A stretch of DNA of 8,420 nt, taken from Acidimicrobiia bacterium (GTDB taxonomy: Bacteria > Actinomycetota > Acidimicrobiia > Spongiisociales > ZC4RG35). Below, piece after piece: positions 1 through 6,108 of the stretch. The stretch spans positions 1 through 8,420 of the forward strand of contig WHTL01000167.1 in the NCBI GenBank assembly GCA_009377735.1, written 5' to 3'. The notes beneath the pieces are model-generated. The model made no database searches, was not told where the DNA came from, and saw only the letters and a program-made list of their open reading frames with translations. The translations under genes were made by a program, and so were the position numbers. Position 1 is the first letter of the stretch. Each line of letters starts with the position of its first letter.

Positions 1-1
1 C

Positions 2-1216
2 GCGGCCGGGGGCGAAGAGCCCGCAGGCGACCTCGCCACCGATGTCGGTGTCGATCTGGAGTCTGGAACGATCACCATCGGGCTGCTCTCCGACCTCACG
101 GGGCCGTTCGGACCATTGGTGTCGGCCATCGTCGCCGGGATGGAGGCATACTGGGCCGACGTCAACGCCAACGGCGGGATCAACGGGCTCACGGTGGAGC
201 TGGAGGTGCGGGACACGGTGTATGAGATCCCAGCCCACGTCCAGTTCTATGAGGAGCTCAAGACTCAGGTGGCGGCGTTCGGGCACTCCACCGGATCGCC
301 ACACACGGTCGCTATCAACCCTCAACTCCAGGCCGATGGAATCCTGGCCATACCACTCACGTGGTACTCGGGGTGGACCGACCCCGCCATCAACGCCAAT
401 CTGATGCACCACGGTGTTCCCTACTGCATCGAGGCGATGAACCTGCTGGGGTATATCGGCGAGGAGCGAGGCGGAAGCACCATTGCCATCGCCTCACTTC
501 CCGGCGACTACGGTCTCGACTCCGCCGCCGGTGCAGCCATTGCTGCCGAGGAGTTGGGGCTCGAGGTCGTCTATGACGGCACTGGACAGCTCAACCCGGC
601 AGACCCCTCCACCCTGACGGCGGTGGCAAACGGTATCTCTGAGTCCAACCCCGAGATCGTCTTCGTCACGGCCACACCGTCGGTGTTCTTCACGGTGTAC
701 GACCAGGCAACCGAAGGTGGTCTGGAGGCGACATGGACGGGTGCCGGTCCGTCGTGGAGCCCGGCTCATGTCGGGCCAGATGTCGATGCACAGGACCGTG
801 ATGGCCTTATCCGGGACTTTGTCGGGAATGTCTACACAGATGTGTGGGCAGGGGAGTCGGAGGGCGCTCAGCGGGTCACCGAATTGATGGGTGACGCACC
901 CCCAACCGACTATTACAACGAAGGTGTCGTCGAGGCGACGATCCTTCATGAGGCGTTGCTCCGTGCCTACGAGAACGGGGACATGACACAGCAGGGGATT
1001 CTCGATGCCGCCAAGTCGTCGGAAAGCGTCACCTTCGACGGATTGGCGCCCGACGAGTCATACACGGGCGAGCCCAACGACCAACTGCAGCGGGCCGGCA
1101 ACATCTTCGTGCCCAACACGGAGCGGGCGACCGGTTCGGAGGTGGTTGCTGCCAATTACACCTCTGACCTAGCCGCCAACTACGACTTCACCGAGGCGTG
1201 CTACACGCTCGAGTAG
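2..1216 (+). CDS. ABC transporter substrate-binding protein, branched-chain amino acid type (5' end outside window)
   Basis: The frame is open from the left edge, so this is a partial gene; 404 residues are visible. The signal peptide or lipobox and true start lie upstream. An internal TTG at 116 is in frame but would remove the first beta strand (TITIGLLSDLTGPFG, residues 23-37), so it is not the start. That strand with its LTG motif, the following helix (GMEAYWADVNANGGING), the GDYGLDSAAGA segment and the PEIVFVTATPS strand fit the periplasmic-binding fold type I family (Peripla_BP_6, LivK-like). Proteins of this family bind a small ligand outside the membrane and deliver it to LivH/LivM permeases. 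The ligand cannot be read from the sequence; amino acids, urea, amides and aromatic acids all occur in this family. ATPase genes follow directly, which supports the assignment. Two cysteines lie in the second half. Confidence 0.9.
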   Translation, partial: AAGGEEPAGDLATDVGVDLESGTITIGLLSDLTGPFGPLVSAIVAGMEAYWADVNANGGINGLTVELEVRDTVYEIPAHVQFYEELKTQVAAFGHSTGSPHTVAINPQLQADGILAIPLTWYSGWTDPAINANLMHHGVPYCIEAMNLLGYIGEERGGSTIAIASLPGDYGLDSAAGAAIAAEELGLEVVYDGTGQLNPADPSTLTAVANGISESNPEIVFVTATPSVFFTVYDQATEGGLEATWTGAGPSWSPAHVGPDVDAQDRDGLIRDFVGNVYTDVWAGESEGAQRVTELMGDAPPTDYYNEGVVEATILHEALLRAYENGDMTQQGILDAAKSSESVTFDGLAPDESYTGEPNDQLQRAGNIFVPNTERATGSEVVAANYTSDLAANYDFTEACYTLE

Positions 1217-1233
1217 TAGAAGCTCATCATCTG

Positions 1234-1263
1234 GTGGTGGCGTCGTGGGTTCGGCGCCACCAC
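1234..1263 (+). promoter_or_regulatory. Perfect 9-bp stem-loop between the binding-protein and livF-like genes
   Basis: GTGGTGGCG (1234-1242) is perfectly complementary to CGCCACCAC (1255-1263), with a 12-base loop. It starts 17 bases after the stop of the binding-protein gene and ends 20 bases before the ribosome binding site of the next gene. There is no T-run, so it is not a classical intrinsic terminator. In binding-protein transporter operons such hairpins often protect the 3' end of the upstream message or cause partial termination, giving more binding protein than ATPase. That role is inference here. Confidence 0.6.
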
Positions 1264-1282
1264 ACCAAATGGGGCTAATCCC

Positions 1283-1289
1283 AAAGGAG
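1283..1289 (+). promoter_or_regulatory. Ribosome binding site deciding the livF-like start
   Basis: AAAGGAG lies 3 bases before ATG at 1293. The spacing is short, but no comparable site precedes the other in-frame candidates (an upstream start at 1245 and an ATG at 1269). Translation from 1293 also gives the expected LivF N-terminus (MLSVENLEVVY). Confidence 0.7.
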
Positions 1290-1292
1290 TCA

Positions 1293-2081
1293 ATGCTCTC
1301 GGTAGAGAATCTTGAGGTCGTCTACAACGACGTGGTCCTCGTGCTCCGAGGAATCTCCCTGGAGGTACCCAACGGATCGGTGGTGGCACTGCTGGGCGCC
1401 AACGGTGCCGGCAAGACCACAACGCTTAGGGCGATAACGGGTCTTCTCGACATCCACGACGGCGAGATCACAAAGGGTCGGATCTCATGGAACGGTTCGG
1501 AGATCAGCCATCTAGACCCCGCCCACCGTGTAAAGCGGGGTATCAGCCAGGTGATGGAGTCGCGGAGGATATTTGCCGAGCTCTCCGTGGACGAGAATTT
1601 GACCGCGGGTGGATATATTCGCAAGGGGAATGGGAAGATCCGTGATCGAGTGTTCGAGCTCTTCCCTCGTCTCGAAGAGCGAAGGAAGTCGATAGCCGGG
1701 TATCTTTCCGGTGGGGAGCAGCAGATGCTGGCGATCGGTAGGGCGATGATGTCCGAACCCAAGCTGCTCATCCTCGATGAGCCGTCTCTGGGACTGGCCC
1801 CCATGCTCGTCCAGGAGGTACGCGACATCATCACCGACATCAACGATGCCGGCACCTCGGTTCTACTCATCGAGCAGAACGCCACCATGGCCCTGTCGAT
1901 CGCAGACTATGGATACATTATGGAGACCGGGAAGCTGGTGATGGACGGCAAACCCGAGAAGCTCCTCGCCGACGACGACGTGAGGGAGTTCTACCTCGGT
2001 CTCGGTGGTGGGGAGGACGGTGGTCGAAGGTCATTCCGGGATGTCAAGCATTACAAACGACGAAAGCGCTGGCTCTCGTGA
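1293..2081 (+). CDS. livF: Branched-chain amino acid ABC transporter ATP-binding protein, LivF-like
   Basis: The product is 262 residues and forms one half of the cytoplasmic ATPase pair that powers LivH/LivM-type import. Visible motifs are Walker A GANGAGKT (35-42), the Q-loop in ISQVMESRRIF (Q86), a full ABC signature LSGGEQQ (138-144), Walker B LLILDEP (158-164, catalytic Glu163) and D-loop SLGLAP. The switch region reads IEQN instead of the usual His, which is normal for LivF. The C-terminus carries an extra basic tail after the ABC domain (RRSFRDVKHYKRRKRWLS, 245-262), which I associate with actinobacterial LivF proteins. The stop overlaps the livG-like start by four bases (GTGA), indicating translational coupling and roughly equal amounts of the two ATPases. 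The transported substrate is unknown. Confidence 0.93.
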   Translation: MLSVENLEVVYNDVVLVLRGISLEVPNGSVVALLGANGAGKTTTLRAITGLLDIHDGEITKGRISWNGSEISHLDPAHRVKRGISQVMESRRIFAELSVDENLTAGGYIRKGNGKIRDRVFELFPRLEERRKSIAGYLSGGEQQMLAIGRAMMSEPKLLILDEPSLGLAPMLVQEVRDIITDINDAGTSVLLIEQNATMALSIADYGYIMETGKLVMDGKPEKLLADDDVREFYLGLGGGEDGGRRSFRDVKHYKRRKRWLS

Positions 2082-2893
2082 GCCGTCTTCTCACCCGGGC
2101 CCACGAACCTTCGACCGGTGGTCCCGACTACGGGCGTCTGGTCGATGCCAGCGGGCTGCGTCTCAGCTTTGGTGGGGTGACCGCTATCGGTGGTGTTTCC
2201 TTTCACGTCGACCACGGCGAGTTGTTTGCCATCATCGGGCCAAACGGTGCCGGAAAGACCTCGATCTTCAATTGTCTCAATCAGGTGTATCACCCACAGG
2301 AGGGCGACATCCTCTGGAAGGGAGAGAGCATCATGGGTCTGAAACCCAACCAGACCGCAGAGCGGGGGATCGCTCGCACCTTTCAGAACATTGCCCTGTT
2401 CTCCCACATGAACGTCGTCGACAACATCCTCACGGGTCGTCATATACGCATGGACCAGAAATGGTGGCAGGGTGCACTTTGGCTCGGTAAGGGCCGCCGC
2501 GACGAGTTCGAGAACCGCGAAGTCGTGGAGGACATCATCGACTTTCTGGAGATCGAGCGCTGGCGCAAACACCCGGTGGGGATGCTGCCGTACGGAATCC
2601 AAAAGCGGGTCGAACTGGGACGGGCACTTGCGATGGACCCCGAGCTCCTCCTCCTCGACGAGCCGGTGGCCGGGATGAATCTCGAAGAGACGGAGGATAT
2701 GGCTCGATTCATCCTCGATATCCGTGACGAGTTGGGGATCGCCATGATTCTGGTGGAACATGACATGGGTCTGGTGATGGATATCGCCGATCGGGTCATG
2801 GTGGTGGATTTCGGTGTCAAGATCTCCGAAGGCGCGCCCGCGGAGGTGCAGAACGACCCGGAGGTGATCAGGGCCTACCTGGGCGAGACCTGA
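2078..2893 (+). CDS. livG: Branched-chain amino acid ABC transporter ATP-binding protein, LivG-like
   Basis: The product is 271 residues, the second ATPase of the transporter. Translation starts at GTG 2078 inside the previous stop codon. Visible motifs are Walker A GPNGAGKT (54-61), the Q-loop RTFQNI (Q103), Walker B LLLLDEP (190-196, Glu195) and switch His228 in VEHDM. The ABC signature is LPYGIQKRVE (170-179) rather than LSGGQ; the LPYG form is common in LivG relatives, so this is divergence rather than loss. About 20 residues precede the first ABC strand. The insertion at about 120-145 (RHIRMDQKWWQGALWLGKGRR) matches the LivG-specific region between Q-loop and signature. Gene order is F then G, the reverse of the Escherichia coli operon. 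The next gene begins 23 bases after the stop and is probably on the same transcript. Confidence 0.93.
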   Translation: MSRLLTRAHEPSTGGPDYGRLVDASGLRLSFGGVTAIGGVSFHVDHGELFAIIGPNGAGKTSIFNCLNQVYHPQEGDILWKGESIMGLKPNQTAERGIARTFQNIALFSHMNVVDNILTGRHIRMDQKWWQGALWLGKGRRDEFENREVVEDIIDFLEIERWRKHPVGMLPYGIQKRVELGRALAMDPELLLLDEPVAGMNLEETEDMARFILDIRDELGIAMILVEHDMGLVMDIADRVMVVDFGVKISEGAPAEVQNDPEVIRAYLGET

Positions 2894-2916
2894 TACAAGA
2901 CCGGGCCTATTCGCTG

Positions 2917-3996
2917 ATGCCGTCAGGTTTCACGGGACCATTACCATCATCCATATCGATGTCGAGTTCTTCCCCTAAACGGTCATCCCGCCTCCGCATA
3001 TGGCTTTTGGTGGTGGCGTTCCTGGTGTGCGCCACCGTCGCCGCGGCCTTCATCACAGTGCCGGTTGTCGCCTGGCTACCGGGCCCCATCTATGACGTCA
3101 TCGATCAGGTCGAGGTGGGTCCCGACGTTGAGGTCTATCCCCCGACGGGCGACCATCTCGTGCTCACCGTCGCCGGGACGAACCGTCTCTCCCTGCTCGA
3201 GGCGATCGGTTACGGCATCTCGCCCCGGGCGGACCTCATCTCGTTGTCGTCTGTCCGTCGGCCGGGTGAGACCGCTGAGGAGTACCGGACCCGGAACCTG
3301 CAGTCGATGGATGTCTCGGTTCACACCTCCATCGTGGTGGCGCTCGATCGACTGGGATATGAGCTCGACGATGCAGAGATCGTGGTGTCGGGCATCCTCG
3401 AGGATGTGCCGGCCGACTCCGACCTCGACCCTGGTGATGTGATCCTCGGTGTTGAGGACACCACGCTGCAACGCGCCGATGACCTCGTTGAGTACATCGC
3501 CGGTCGTCAGCCCGGTGACACCCTCAAACTCGAGATCATGCGCGACGACGAGACCATCGATGCCAAGGTCGAGCTCACCTCCCGAGAGGATGACCCGTCG
3601 GCGGCCATGCTCGGGATCACCGTCCAGGAGATGGTGGATCCTCCGCTCGATATCGATATCGAAACCGACAAGGTGGGGGGCACGTCGGCAGGTTTGATGA
3701 ACGCCATCGCAATCATGGATCTTCTCTCACCCGGCAACATGGTCAATGGCCACACCGTCGCTGGTACCGGAACCCTAGATCTCGACGGCAACGTTGGGAC
3801 CATCGGCGGCATCCGTCAGAAGGTGGTGGCCGCCAAGGAGGTTGGTGCCGAGTTCGTCATCGTCCCTCGAGGCAACCTCGAGGAAGCCGAGACGGCCAGC
3901 GTCGACATAAAGCTGGTGCCGGTCGACACCATCGACGACGCCCTCGACTACCTGGCCGCCCTACCCCCGACGCAGGCAGCTACGAGCCCCGACTGA
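2917..3996 (+). CDS. Membrane-anchored PDZ-Lon (S16) serine protease, YlbL-type
   Basis: The product is 359 residues. An N-terminal membrane segment (about 27-52) is followed by an extracytoplasmic region with a PDZ domain (about 155-222; VSGILEDVPADSDLDPGDVILGV is its ligand-groove part, split here as VSGILEDVPAD and SDLDPGDVILGV) and a Lon-type protease domain (about 225-350). The Ser-Lys dyad is visible: Ser257 in GGTSAGLM and Lys302 in GGIRQKVVAA. The GTGTLDLDGNVGTIGGI strand-loop is also diagnostic. There is no AAA domain, as is normal for this family, so proteolysis is ATP-independent. Substrates are not known from the sequence. The start is uncertain: ATG 2917 and ATG 2959 (MSSSSPKRSSRLRIW) are both in frame and neither has a good ribosome binding site; 2959 gives a more ordinary short cytoplasmic tail. 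The stop codon overlaps the first bases of repeat copy A. Confidence 0.92.
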   Translation: MPSGFTGPLPSSISMSSSSPKRSSRLRIWLLVVAFLVCATVAAAFITVPVVAWLPGPIYDVIDQVEVGPDVEVYPPTGDHLVLTVAGTNRLSLLEAIGYGISPRADLISLSSVRRPGETAEEYRTRNLQSMDVSVHTSIVVALDRLGYELDDAEIVVSGILEDVPADSDLDPGDVILGVEDTTLQRADDLVEYIAGRQPGDTLKLEIMRDDETIDAKVELTSREDDPSAAMLGITVQEMVDPPLDIDIETDKVGGTSAGLMNAIAIMDLLSPGNMVNGHTVAGTGTLDLDGNVGTIGGIRQKVVAAKEVGAEFVIVPRGNLEEAETASVDIKLVPVDTIDDALDYLAALPPTQAATSPD

Positions 3997-4180
3997 CCCC
4001 CCACGGCTGCCTCGTGCCCTGGTCTCGTGGGCGGGGCCGTCCGACCTCAACTTCCCGTGTCCGAGTTCTGTCTGTCGGGTTCGGCGTCTTCTCGGTTTGT
4101 GTCTCACCTCATGCGAGTTGGTGGGGAGTTTCGCTTGCTGCGAGTTACGGCTTCCCACCCATCACCACGGCACCTGCACA
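3995..4180 (+). repeat. Noncoding repeat, copy A
   Basis: This copy aligns along its length with copy B (5757-5963) and, for about its first 90-130 bases, with inverted copy C (about 7911-8043). Shared blocks are GACCCCCCACGGCTGCCT (from 3995), GGGCCGTCCGACCTCA (4034-4049) and GTCTGTCGGGTT (4070-4081); shared with B only are GTGTCTCACCT-like and ACCACGGCAYCTGCAC-like blocks near the end. The copy begins inside the PDZ-Lon stop codon. Together with 4181-4323 it forms a 327-base stretch without a credible gene. In 4181-4323 I see only a weak 5-bp hairpin (GTTTG 4230-4234 with CAAAC 4243-4247). Small open frames across the repeat are not conserved in frame between copies. Confidence 0.8.
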
Positions 4181-4323
4181 GAACCAGTGGGTGAAAACGG
4201 TATGGGAGCGTCGTGGATTCGGCCTAAAGGTTTGTAATGACGCAAACGTGATCAACCGTGGCATTGAAAGCTTCGAGGCATGCGTCCGCGGTCCTGGTGC
4301 TGGACACCTCGAGATCCCATAAG

Positions 4324-5205
4324 TCAGGCGGAGAGTGTGAGGACGAGGTGATCAAGCCTGTCGGGGTCTCCGATGATGTCGATCTCGTGGACCAGGGCGT
4401 CTTCGCGGACTTCGATGCGCAGCACCGCACGGAGCCGCCCGCGCGGTGCGATCGCGATCCCTGGCATGCCGTCGACCAGGACCACGGCTCCAGAACGCGC
4501 TCGGCCGATGAACGCTCGCGATTCTTCGGCGACATCATCCCGGCCGCGCCTCTCGGCGGGGACGCTGTCAGGGACGAGGATTCGGTCGACTCGCCGTACG
4601 ACGTCAGGGGCGAGAAGCTCCAGCATTGCTGAGATGTCTCCGCCCTGGACGGCCGCTAGGAACGCCTCAACGACGCGCAGGTGGCCTCTGTTTGGGGTGG
4701 GCTCTGTGTCTGGATCTGCGCGCAGTCGGTGGCGGGCCCTGCTCGCGAGCTTCTTGGTGGCCACCGGTGAGCGGTCCAACAAGACGGCGATCTCATCGAA
4801 GGGCATCGCAAACACGTCGTGCAGTACGAACGCGACGCGCTGAGCCGGCGATAGACGGTCAAGAACGACCAGCAGGGCACGGCTCACAGTGTCCGTCCGT
4901 AAAACCTCCTCTTCGGCGGCCGGTGCCCATGAGATGTGCGCCGCGGCTGGTGGGTCGCCGTCATGGTTGAGTGGAACCTCGTTGCGTCGCCTTCGTGCGC
5001 GCAACTGGTCTATCGACTCGTGGACCGTAATGGTGGTCAACCAGCCAGTCAGGTTCTGGATGGCCCGCCAGTCCGCCCGGCTGGCCTTCACCCAAGTCCC
5101 CTGGACGGCGTCGTCGGCGTCGTCGACCGAGCCGAGCAGGTGGAATGCGACGGAGCGCAGGTGCGACCTGGCTGCTTCGAAGTGATCGGCGAGGTCAGTG
5201 TGCAT
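4324..5205 (-). CDS. ECF RNA polymerase sigma factor with C-terminal SnoaL-like domain (ECF41/ECF56 type)
   Basis: The product is 293 residues. The sigma2 region (about 7-75) includes LLGSVDDADDAVQGTWVK and the GWLTTITVHESIDQLRARRR end; sigma4 (about 107-160) includes LLVVLDRLSPAQRVAFVLHDVF and the helix-turn-helix DEIAVLLDRSPVATKKLASR. The rest (about 175-290; HLRVVEAFLAAVQGGDISAMLELLAPDVV starts it, as HLRVVEAFLAAVQGGD then ISAMLELLAPDVV) is a SnoaL/NTF2-like fold, which in this class replaces a separate anti-sigma factor and tunes activity. GDPDRLDHL near the end resembles the NPDKL motif of ECF41. The ECF41 linker motif WLPEP is not visible between sigma2 and sigma4, so ECF56 or a relative is also possible. 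I chose ATG at 5205: AAAGGTG lies just upstream, and the GTG six bases earlier falls inside that ribosome binding site. The gene is divergent from a DoxX-like gene. Confidence 0.9.
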   Translation of the reverse strand: MHTDLADHFEAARSHLRSVAFHLLGSVDDADDAVQGTWVKASRADWRAIQNLTGWLTTITVHESIDQLRARRRRNEVPLNHDGDPPAAAHISWAPAAEEEVLRTDTVSRALLVVLDRLSPAQRVAFVLHDVFAMPFDEIAVLLDRSPVATKKLASRARHRLRADPDTEPTPNRGHLRVVEAFLAAVQGGDISAMLELLAPDVVRRVDRILVPDSVPAERRGRDDVAEESRAFIGRARSGAVVLVDGMPGIAIAPRGRLRAVLRIEVREDALVHEIDIIGDPDRLDHLVLTLSA

Positions 5206-5232
5206 GGTCACCTTTCACACATAGAGGACGTC
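5206..5232 (+). promoter_or_regulatory. Candidate ECF41-type promoter for the DoxX-like gene
   Basis: GGTCACC (5206-5212), a 16-base spacer (5213-5228) and CGTC (5229-5232) match the ECF41 promoter as I recall it (TGTCACA, 16 bases, CGTC): 5 of 7 bases in the upstream element, the exact spacer and all 4 bases downstream. It points toward the DoxX-like gene, whose ATG is 45 bases further. The upstream element abuts the sigma gene's start codon and overlaps its ribosome binding site on the other strand. No comparably good promoter was found for the sigma gene itself. Confidence 0.55.
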
Positions 5233-5267
5233 AGATAGGTAGCGAATCACCTCGACCCAATCAGATT

Positions 5268-5272
5268 AGGAG
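5268..5272 (+). promoter_or_regulatory. Ribosome binding site of the DoxX-like gene
   Basis: AGGAG sits 4 bases before ATG 5277. It selects this start over upstream in-frame codons inside the divergent promoter region. Confidence 0.75.
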
Positions 5273-5276
5273 CCCA

Positions 5277-5627
5277 ATGAACACTGCCTACATCACTGTT
5301 ACCGCTATCACCGCCATCATCACCGCCGGCATCGCGCTAGCCGGATTTGCCCGCGCGAGCTTCGTGGCTGGAAACATGGACGAGGTCGGCGCGCCCCGTT
5401 CCTGGATGCCGAAGCTGGCGACCCTGAAACTTGCCGGTGCCATCGGCCTGATCGGTGGGCTCGTCGGGTTCCGCCCCTTGGGTATAGCTGCAGCGCTCGG
5501 GCTGGTGCTGTTTTTCATCGGCGCGGTTACTGCACACCTTCGTGCTCATGTCCTCTACAACATCGCCTTCCCCGGGGCTTACCTAGCGCTATCGACCGCA
5601 TCGCTAGCACTGGCAATCATCCAGTGA
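5277..5627 (+). CDS. DoxX-like small integral membrane protein
   Basis: The product is 116 residues with four predicted hydrophobic segments (about 4-25, 48-64, 66-86 and 97-115). The pattern fits the DoxX-like family (about 110-130 residues, four helices): a first helix ending in GFARASFVAGNM, then the PKLATLKLAGAIGLIGGL segment and the AHLRAH motif after helix 3. Family members are linked loosely to redox or thiol stress and quinone chemistry, but the biochemical role of this one is unknown. DoxX-like genes are found beside SnoaL-extended ECF sigma genes, where a small enzyme of the carboxymuconolactone decarboxylase/oxidoreductase/epimerase (COE) type is more usual. The candidate ECF promoter immediately upstream suggests it is the sigma factor's target. 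There is a good ribosome binding site, and no clear terminator after the stop. Confidence 0.82.
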   Translation: MNTAYITVTAITAIITAGIALAGFARASFVAGNMDEVGAPRSWMPKLATLKLAGAIGLIGGLVGFRPLGIAAALGLVLFFIGAVTAHLRAHVLYNIAFPGAYLALSTASLALAIIQ

Positions 5628-5718
5628 CGCCCGTATCCCTATACCCGATCGAGCAAACACGGCCGTTGTCTCCGCCACCGGTTAGCAGCGCACTTCGGGG
5701 ATGATTCCTCATGTTTCG

Positions 5719-5736
5719 CGAGTTCCAGCTAACTCG
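5719..5736. repeat. Inverted repeat CGAGTT-N6-AACTCG
   Basis: A perfect 6-bp inverted repeat with a 6-base centre lies 21 bases before repeat copy B, in the 481-base noncoding stretch 5628-6108. It could be an operator-like site or a weak hairpin; there is no T-run, so it is not a convincing terminator for the DoxX-like gene. CGAGTT recurs several times in copies A and B. The first part of the stretch (5628-5718) shows nothing recognisable. Confidence 0.45.
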
Positions 5737-5756
5737 GTGTGATCTCTCTCCCCCCA

Positions 5757-5963
5757 GACCCCCCACGGCTGCCTCTGCCTCACATCTCGCGTGGTCGGGG
5801 CCGTCCGATCTCAGTTTCCCGTTTCCGAGTTCAGTCTGTCGGGTTGTCGTTCGTGTTCGGGTTCGGTGGTTTCGCGAGTTGTTGTCTCACCTGGATCCGA
5901 GTTGGTGGGATATTTCGCTGTACCGGGACACTGCTTTCCACCCACCACCACGGCATCTGCACG
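5757..5963 (+). repeat. Noncoding repeat, copy B
   Basis: This is the longest copy, direct with respect to copy A. Block 1 GACCCCCCACGGCTGCCTC starts at 5757, block 2 GGGCCGTCCGATCTCA is 5798-5813 and block 3 GTCTGTCGGGTT is 5834-5845. Block 2 lies 41 and block 3 lies 77 bases after the start, against 39 and 75 in A and 40 and 75 in C. B carries about 20 extra bases near 5850-5885 (a GTTCGTGTTCGGGTTCGG-like run) relative to A. Homology with A fades after GGCATCTGCAC at about 5962. Open reading frames across it differ in frame from A and C because of single-base length changes, so it is probably noncoding. Confidence 0.8.
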
Positions 5964-6033
5964 GCAGCTGTCTTCGACTGGGGACCGTTGGTGATGCGAA
6001 AGGTGTACCCGGTTCGAAACGGGCAGGGGCGAT

Positions 6034-6046
6034 CCGGGAATCCCGG
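6034..6046. repeat. Short palindrome CCGGGA-A-TCCCGG upstream of the DivIVA-like gene
   Basis: Two 6-base arms surround a single central A, 62 bases before the DivIVA-like start. The position would suit a repressor or activator site upstream of the -10 at 6094, but the arms are GC-rich and could be chance in this genome. Confidence 0.3.
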
Positions 6047-6093
6047 CCGCGGTGTTATCTCGGGAATGCCGTCCGTTTGGTGCTGCAACCGTC

Positions 6094-6099
6094 TATCTT
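6094..6099 (+). promoter_or_regulatory. Candidate -10 element (leaderless) for the DivIVA-like gene
   Basis: TATCTT (pattern TANNNT) ends 9 bases before ATG 6109, so transcription would begin at or within a few bases of the start codon. No ribosome binding site precedes the ATG, which agrees with a leaderless message, a common mode in Actinobacteria. No good -35 is visible. Confidence 0.4.
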
Positions 6100-6108
6100 C
6101 GGCTGGAC

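Noticed and set aside
3647..3662. 16-base perfect palindrome of alternating TCGA/TATC in the protease gene
   Set aside because: It falls in a coding run of Asp-Ile repeats (GAT-ATC codons), which produces the palindrome automatically.
4014..4322. 102-codon open frame on + across repeat copy A
   Set aside because: It lies in the noncoding repeat. The equivalent frame is broken or shifted in copies B and C by single-base differences, it has no ribosome binding site and the product is Arg/Ser-rich as expected for GC-rich noncoding DNA.
5206..5276. Possible housekeeping promoter for the sigma gene on the minus strand (TTGGGT, 17 bases, TATCTG)
   Set aside because: Only half of each hexamer matches the consensus; the spacing is right but the match is too weak to call.
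3995..5963. Repeats A and B as terminal repeats of an insertion sequence or MITE
   Set aside because: They are direct, about 200 bp, have no short terminal inverted repeats or target duplication that I can see, and there is no transposase between them; a third partial copy lies outside.
6008..6023. tRNA T-arm-like sequence around GGTTCGAAAC
   Set aside because: The expected 5-bp T-stem has two mismatches and no acceptor, D or anticodon arm can be placed around it.
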